In this document: positions 63,301 through 64,000 of the stretch, one piece after another
Numbering within the stretch: the stretch's first letter is position 1
Layout of the letters: every line of letters starts with the position of its first letter
DNA from: an uncultured Prevotellaceae bacterium
GTDB taxonomy: Bacteria; Bacteroidota; Bacteroidia; Bacteroidales; Bacteroidaceae
DNA: 64,000 nt
NCBI GenBank assembly: GCA_902784065.1
Contig: CACZTJ010000008.1
Span: forward strand, 31,761 to 95,760
Direction: 5' to 3'
Position numbers and translations under genes: made by a program
Notes under the pieces: model-generated
Told to the model about the DNA's origin: nothing
Database searches by the model: none
The model's input: the letters and a program-made list of their open reading frames with translations, nothing else

Positions 63301-64000
63301 AGTATAACTTCCTGGCTCAACACCCTTACCTGCACCAAAGACATGTCCTACAGTTTCAGAAGCGCCTGCATCCGGACCAACTTGGGCATTACCCAGGACG
63401 TTGACAGTACATACACCACCGGCTCTCGTTGCATACGGCATGCCATCAGATAAACCTAACCCCTCAGCTGAAGGATGCTCAATATCTCCATAATTAACAC
63501 CAGTAACCCAATATTTACCTACAGTTGCAGTCTCACCGCCGCCATAGACGTTCTGTCTAACCTTGGCAGTGCCTTCAATAGTGACCGTACTGTTGCCTCG
63601 TACCAGACCTGAATAGCCATGTGTATCGACACCCTGACCAGCTCCGAACACGTTGCCAATGATCTCACCAGCGCTAATGGCCACTACAGTATTATTCTCC
63701 ACGCGGCCAATCTCACCGCCGCCATAGACATTACGCTCCACGGAACCGTTACTAATGGTGACGCTTGTTGAGTTCACCATAGCCCTCTCGCTCGTAAAGG
63801 AATCTGCGATACCCTTACCAGCTCCGAACACGTTGCCTCGAACCGTACCGCCAGAAACTATCACAGCGCAAACACCACTACCCTCTGGATAAGTATTCGT
63901 GCCGTCAGCCGACGTTGTATAGGTACCCACATTACCAATCTCACCGCCACCATAGACACTGCCCTTGACATCAGCAGTACCACTGATAGTGACACCCGTA
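48334..64000 (-). CDS. Giant VYGGG-repeat protein, N-terminus outside the window
   Basis: An open frame of at least 5,221 codons that continues past the right edge; the ATG at 63930 is internal, since VTISGTADVKGSVYGGGEIG is read upstream of it. The protein is almost entirely built of units such as VKGNVYGGGELGYV, then NTxVTISGGTI. These recur every ~25-45 residues as VYGGG, VFGGG, VFGAG or VYGGS, well over a hundred times. The alternating small/hydrophobic strands and Gly turns suggest a right-handed beta-helix or solenoid, like secreted adhesins (inference). Linkers contain Asp/Tyr/Pro-rich inserts. The C-terminus ends GDTNVVIGKKEQ, with no sorting domain, barrel or LPXTG visible. A hairpin terminator follows. 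Confidence 0.85.
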   Translation of the reverse strand, partial: TGVTISGTADVKGSVYGGGEIGNVGTYTTSADGTNTYPEGSGVCAVIVSGGTVRGNVFGAGKGIADSFTSERAMVNSTSVTISNGSVERNVYGGGEIGRVENNTVVAISAGEIIGNVFGAGQGVDTHGYSGLVRGNSTVTIEGTAKVRQNVYGGGETATVGKYWVTGVNYGDIEHPSAEGLGLSDGMPYATRAGGVCTVNVLGNAQVGPDAGASETVGHVFGAGKGVEPGSYTYEDNDHRPYRMDNNGNLEYFTTPAKYLQFLETLALVSNTDVTIGGNATVKGNVYGGSESGYVQDHTDVKIQGGTIGTTTYGNVYGGGKGLPTFAEAGKVKGATSVAISGGTTNGNVYGGGELGYVQQNVAVTVSGGQVINDVYGGGALADTNTDNWDATKNSGAGGWADGKNDPSTGTTYKTTVNLTGGLVGNAYGGALGRKATDAVSAVAAMVYGDVTVTVNGAKFHQETADEKEKISYTDESSVVHNNVLITKYGRVFGANNANGTPKGDIMVNVKRTVPENGGGHEYGHYEIHSVYGGGNMANYLPADGKNTQVLIEGCDETSIECVYGGGNSASVPQTLVTINGTFEIGMIFGGGNGDDPIKDASGNWIANPGADVIQSNGVDLGTGTINAKGGTIRWLYGGSNKKGRCGHITENLTVDPALNCPLKITNVYGAGKNADVDRVFIVAKCPGENVEYLYGGSYNAHIRDGVTMTLIGGQYKNVFGGNDSGGSIGGPITINIQETYDCDPIIINNLYGGGNKAAYPGEDGTGGAITINVKSCTHIGNIFGGGMGDAAVVNGTTQVNLNMTKGVWATSKSTVPFTLSRDKADFEGKTDPQIMAALEAEMPNIDFTSATLDKTNYRINGCKVKDEIGTIGNVYGGGDEAAVLSTSAVNISSATSIDLMSHNSSGVPVDTDGNAIFDNDGKLLEGKTYNDIAYTPTSVLGAHITGDVFGGGNQADVTGNTYVNICYDGSAKVAEGSEGVKIGGSVYGGGCEADAKSNTFVTMSDGYVFNGIFGGGLAGSVGTVTDRSLVNYDGTTHTSHTGCVGGKPTAFADNTGKCTVVVNGGQIGPVEVATEGMPNPHGWVWGGGCGLIEGPEEDPDADFRTYVKETDVTIGGTAFIMEGVIGGGEFGRVLGNTLVKIQDHCQVGVGYDQKETVNDVLKPKRYADADFIDPTTSTAEQIAAKAAIMPECAHWPYQSPYLSYDPYYNDPKYASFISANPDFGPASTEHPSDGKTWIGVVFGGGSGYMPYEKADGTGYDWCRSAGLVEGDTEVRISGGHILTNVYGGNEITDVKGKCTVTMTGGTIGVPRTLEQIIAHPVTCYLFGAGKGDERSHFYNMTNVGSVEVNVSGGIIYGSVFGGSEDGHVLNDVTVNIQPGAVIGTWGTSYVDGNVFGGGRGFSGTSLTSGNIGGNVTMNITGGTMLGSIYGGGRLGSVGYAPVKSDDSAYGTMQDGDSHGHVTLNITGGTIGNANEFIMPNATNIAALNTALSKTLNTDFTKWTDEVGEWTIWKKYYNVPYTEYDKSNGRLTHTKGGNVFAGGMGRLYALNGSPLENWFKLGKVKSTKLTISGTPVIKGNVYGGGELGQVDGFHTTKNAANGDVSVGTEVIIEGGTIGTEIQDGSTTKYTFGSVFGGGYGSLEEKLTHTGGKPDSYPKYIAGRVKAGTKVNMTAGEVKASVYGGGEMAAVGESKALGETLTEGLTGDTHVIIGGGTIGHAKVGDTYFGGAKMGNVYGGGSGHNNTVRSGHIYGNTNVTITAGTIYHNVYGGGAYGTVGDFNYDLREDPITHTNKVFGILGRSEDHSNSGVATVTITGGTIGIDGHENGMVFGSSRGDVNRPGERDDHTAWVYDTNVIIGALGSGPAIKGSVYGSGENGHTFNNTVVTVNGGTIGVVEDASYPNRGNVYGGGCGTDKYYENHELETHDGNGQLYNALAGIVYGTTTVNVNDGTVVRNVYGAGAMGTVGKADNSGVITSGGTTTIAISGGTIGVSGSVGDGNVFGAARGDENATQTGLALVKTTGVTISGTAAVKGNVYGGGEIGDVQGNTMVDMQGGTVAKNVYGGGKGSGLTFTCEKAMVGIEGDGVNTDGTLKEGGTSVNITNGTVNGNVFGGGEVGRVERNTQVTVGAVSGEGSPDIKGDVFGGGKGLVTHGYSALVRGNTEVTVQGNAKIAENVYGGGEIASVGRYGLNAQKMPNILLAGGECKVTVQGSAVIGPTNAPDKKGNVFGGGKGVDTPYDGTNRRMTLDADNNSVYQIIDSEEAYKSFLETLALTTAPDVTIDGNATINGSVFGGGEIGLTKGEVNVNIKGGTMEKDVYGGGALADTNTTKEHGIPDGNGGYLKDEETGEYIIQELHSVTNVNLLGGHIKGDAFGGALGQRTGINSATSDIPAVVHGDITVTLNGTKFDITHYVDVGYTNVVKSGRVFGCNNLLGSPQGNVTVKVYKTVEGNTSRTNETDKAQNKQLMKDYPEDYKTRTGYVPPSYELAAVYGGGNLAPFEASGKKANVEIYGCNDTSIETVYGGGNAACVPETFVTVWGCYEIGSLFGGGNGKDKYKTDTGWVVNPGADVNGDGDNGTLDGDKWIDPTPGNATTWLYGGTVHDAYGGSDTKGTVTGSVFIDVGDPTAAVAAGQVESCPLDVGKIVGAGKNADVDGDLIVIMGCKPPTYIPLVYGGADNANVKGKVELTLTSGNFGKVFGGNNLGGAILGHIQLNIEETGDCATPLTIEELYLGGNQAAYSAYGYYVKTTTSEGGGGRGATTETPELKDDKLQLMPRKSADDPHLAVKTFDKVAKTWTVYTGEGDDKFTIDAHPELNIISCTSIGQVYGGGLGARADMYANPTVNINMIKGSWAGKTYGTGETAMHIPDSLGKVGAGYIDTQNIEHEGGVFGGGNEATVHGNTTVNIGTATTVKLTSISDDDSTPGVDESIQPVEGANIVSNVYGGGNLANVTGNTYVNVCAVKDDNLATTDVIEYKGVSITGTDYEGVTIKGNVFGGGKGIADSFTCAKAMVGEVDTNDGNTVITKESIDKGTRVNIGNGTIEGTVYGGGEIGRVEWNSVVTVGLPITSGTSAPVITGDVYGAGKGVEQYGYAALVRGNTFVTIQADAKVGHCVYGGGEISSVGKYTVNAAGIPTSLANSGSGYCNVIVRGNAEIGPNDMKMTADGGPDDFGHVFGAGRGILPYENETLFECKIHPGQKHPGRMAPPDGDHPDGVWECFYDTESGKVDEDKYLTFIETQGLATQTDVTIGGNAFVKGSVYGGSMDGHVQHHTHVTIADDCQIGAGYDTSTGHSLPKYTGWPTDASSITTSWAECAHWPYEAPYAPYDKFATYLYEGKYYFDEEHTQSAEGGALIASDGHTWYGNVFGGGSGVIPYKPGKWHRAAGSVGGNATVDITGGHILTSVYGGNENTDVGTYTNNDKGELIVWQSGGKCTVNMTGGTLGVPRTDADAAAHPVTCYLFGAGKGDQRIFFNTWTNVQETEVNVKGGIIYGSVFGGGEDGHVLGNAAVTIGKEADHTGPKIGTTGTSYVDGNVFGGGRGFSGVALTAGSTGGNVTMNIYGGTMQGSVYGGGRLASVGIDFTPATSPLYGLLVDDTADKTHGHISITISGGTIGNGTTESGAGHPVSGNVFGGSMGRITLLDGSLNPLWPKQAVAKLTEVTVSGGTIYNSVYGGSEFGIVRNRAKVNVSGTADIRGNVFGGGYGSDDQNKTTIVAGGYASIPTMHYTFTPMIWTGCVSGDTEVNISGGKIGKNVYGGGNFASVGLMNFNSNEAGTVYNYITKHESLTDGFGLSWPYKFEYIAAAPNDLPAIGGGAVGGKTTVTVTGGRIGTTAAAGYGNVYGGSKGLVTLKKADNTTLITDVNEQRYAEAFCANVRETEVTVNYASTPESDDGSTTECIVGAVYGGGQDGHVYEDANVSITGGLIGLSVYGGGQGESTFMGKLRDQSTKNWKDTTEPINSITAGKVYGNTSVIMSGGLVVGHVYGGGNLASVGKGNYAGGKDDYYPAGYGETLTGNLWDDVSDNSKAFLSSGNVTVSITGGQVGTLNGTSGTVFGTSEVTPTGMVFGGSRGRSAQDVMLDPRHEYAPDFYLGYVNTTSVTIGNASGGPRICSQVFGGGRDGHVRNSSHVIVNNGTIGQTYAETTAVDGSTADYQRYHRGNVYGSGSGLGMWDTVHHGMSSGSVTRNTTVDINGGTIYNNVYGGGALSSVGPPKLDPEKDYAASTWSKCVVNINGGTIGDPTVYNTYKYGGCVYGASRGNDFAAGESTKDFATVLWTDVNITGGTIAGNVYGGGATGDVKCNTDVSMTGGTVGHDVFGGGKGDGTLFDCSKAMVGIEGDGAGKEPDSDENKDKGTSVTISNGTVNGNVYGGGEVGRVEWNTQVTVGAVSGSGTPKVEGSVFGAGKGLETHGYSALVRGNSTVTVQGTAKIGHNVYGGGEMATVGRYWVKGKNTTDPNTGQPFDDATPIPEDLPDGMPYKQQSGGICSVTIQGNADIGYNGAADDAGHVFGAGQGVVPHFSDTPKPQKKVDDGVLVDFADEAAYFEFLETLALVTNANVTINGANVKVNGNVYGGSESGFVQHDTYVTIQDGTIGKSGSTTYGKVFGGGKGLSLSSTTFTEAGKVKENTRVDILGGIVYSDVYGGGALGKSNTNVVNNAYPTATVNLKGGVITGSAYGGGLGDATTAANVGNTILHLNEGLNPNTTKGCIVNGYIFGANNVNGTPLGHALVHIHATQNADADKDKLITKYPEADNKYDVEGVFGGGNASDYVPASTDAKQSTEVIIEGCDLTSIREVYGGGYGAAVPATDVLIRGTYLIDNVFGGGYGYSATNNHTDPSAPNYNPGANVGTLTGGGAYGETVTGKTNVKLMAGRIHHVYGASNTKGDILGGSSITTVEKPDEIDCNLIVDDIFGGGNEAPMVGGTEVVLGCMPGDWIEEVYAGSQSADVGAGAVVGADVSLTITSGKFGRVFGGNKSSGIINGGIEVHIEENPDCDTPIIIGELYAGGNMAPYSAYGYDSDGNLLDKDHKAHDASPVVVHAKAFTSIGKIFGGGKGAEATLIGNPWVLVDEVESEKTYEGDNTTTTLENGLIKKTLSDDTEVTLYPRTSTGTMGVVGTIFGGGNEAPVEGNTTVKIATNEYVVFWSAPTLDDVRGFYTRSRENDESPYVYTKIEGADAVAPTPGTIYYKKVQGADIRGNVYGGGNNAEVTGDTNVVIGKKEQ

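Noticed and set aside
63930-63930. ATG at 63930 as the start of the giant protein
   Set aside because: The same frame continues upstream to the window edge with normal repeat units (VTISGTADVKGSVYGGG).
48334-64000. Giant protein as an RTX toxin or classical autotransporter
   Set aside because: The Gly motifs are YGGG/FGGG, not GGxGxDxUx nonapeptides, and there is no C-terminal barrel.

Overview
The window looks like a chromosome segment from a Bacteroidales bacterium, most likely Prevotella/Segatella-like. The evidence is promoters of the Bacteroidetes type (TTTG, about 20 bases, then TAnnTTTG), the menaquinone gene order, DUF5606, a Bacteroidetes-type LptD, and the accessory set HU-like protein, smalltalk protein, amidase, DUF4248 and VapE.

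Layout. 1-2.0 kb: a partial SGNH hydrolase downstream of asnA. 2.1-2.3 kb: tRNA-Arg(CCG), a strong hairpin and a duplicated tRNA 3' end. 2.3-4.8 kb: a secreted alpha/beta hydrolase, a decayed histidine kinase and a long UpxY/NusG-like protein. 4.8-13.8 kb: pepT, a CPA2 antiporter, lptD, an HD phosphohydrolase and a carboxyltransferase-biotinyl protein. 13.9-14.4 kb: a noncoding knot of inverted repeats. 14.4-18.3 kb: a minus-strand operon rplY-pth-S4-CaCA antiporter-YhhQ-queF. 18.4-21.8 kb: a plus-strand operon nusB (broken)-yajC-ybbR-coaE-DUF5606. 21.8-25.9 kb: an outer-membrane beta-barrel receptor and aroB. 26-32.6 kb: a menaquinone operon menI-menF-menD-menB-menC-menE. 32.7-35.7 kb: three tandem ROK proteins. 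35.8-40.8 kb: lysS, gpsA, pgi and a HAD phosphatase. 40.9-48.2 kb: an accessory island with Fic, amidase, smalltalk, HU, DUF4248, VapE and a damaged toxin-antitoxin pair. 48.3-64 kb: one giant repeat gene that runs off the right edge (at least 5,221 codons seen).

Two things stand out. First, the menaquinone operon and the lysS-gpsA-pgi region are peppered with a 25-bp sequence. Paired as inverted repeats it forms three elements of about 80 bp, and it also brackets a gene for a GxxExxY protein (PD-(D/E)XK nuclease superfamily). Copies sit at most gene junctions there and supply start codons or C-terminal residues to men genes. I infer a nuclease-linked mobile repeat family with short non-autonomous derivatives. 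Second, the giant gene encodes a protein made almost wholly of VYGGG/VFGGG units, with a second level of repetition about 6-7 kb long.

Several genes carry visible damage: nusB (5' deletion with frameshift), a histidine kinase remnant, the GxxExxY protein (nuclease lysine deleted), the third ROK protein (catalytic Asp replaced by Asn), a toxin-like gene and a C-terminal AAA ATPase fragment. All calls come from reading the sequence; no database search was possible.
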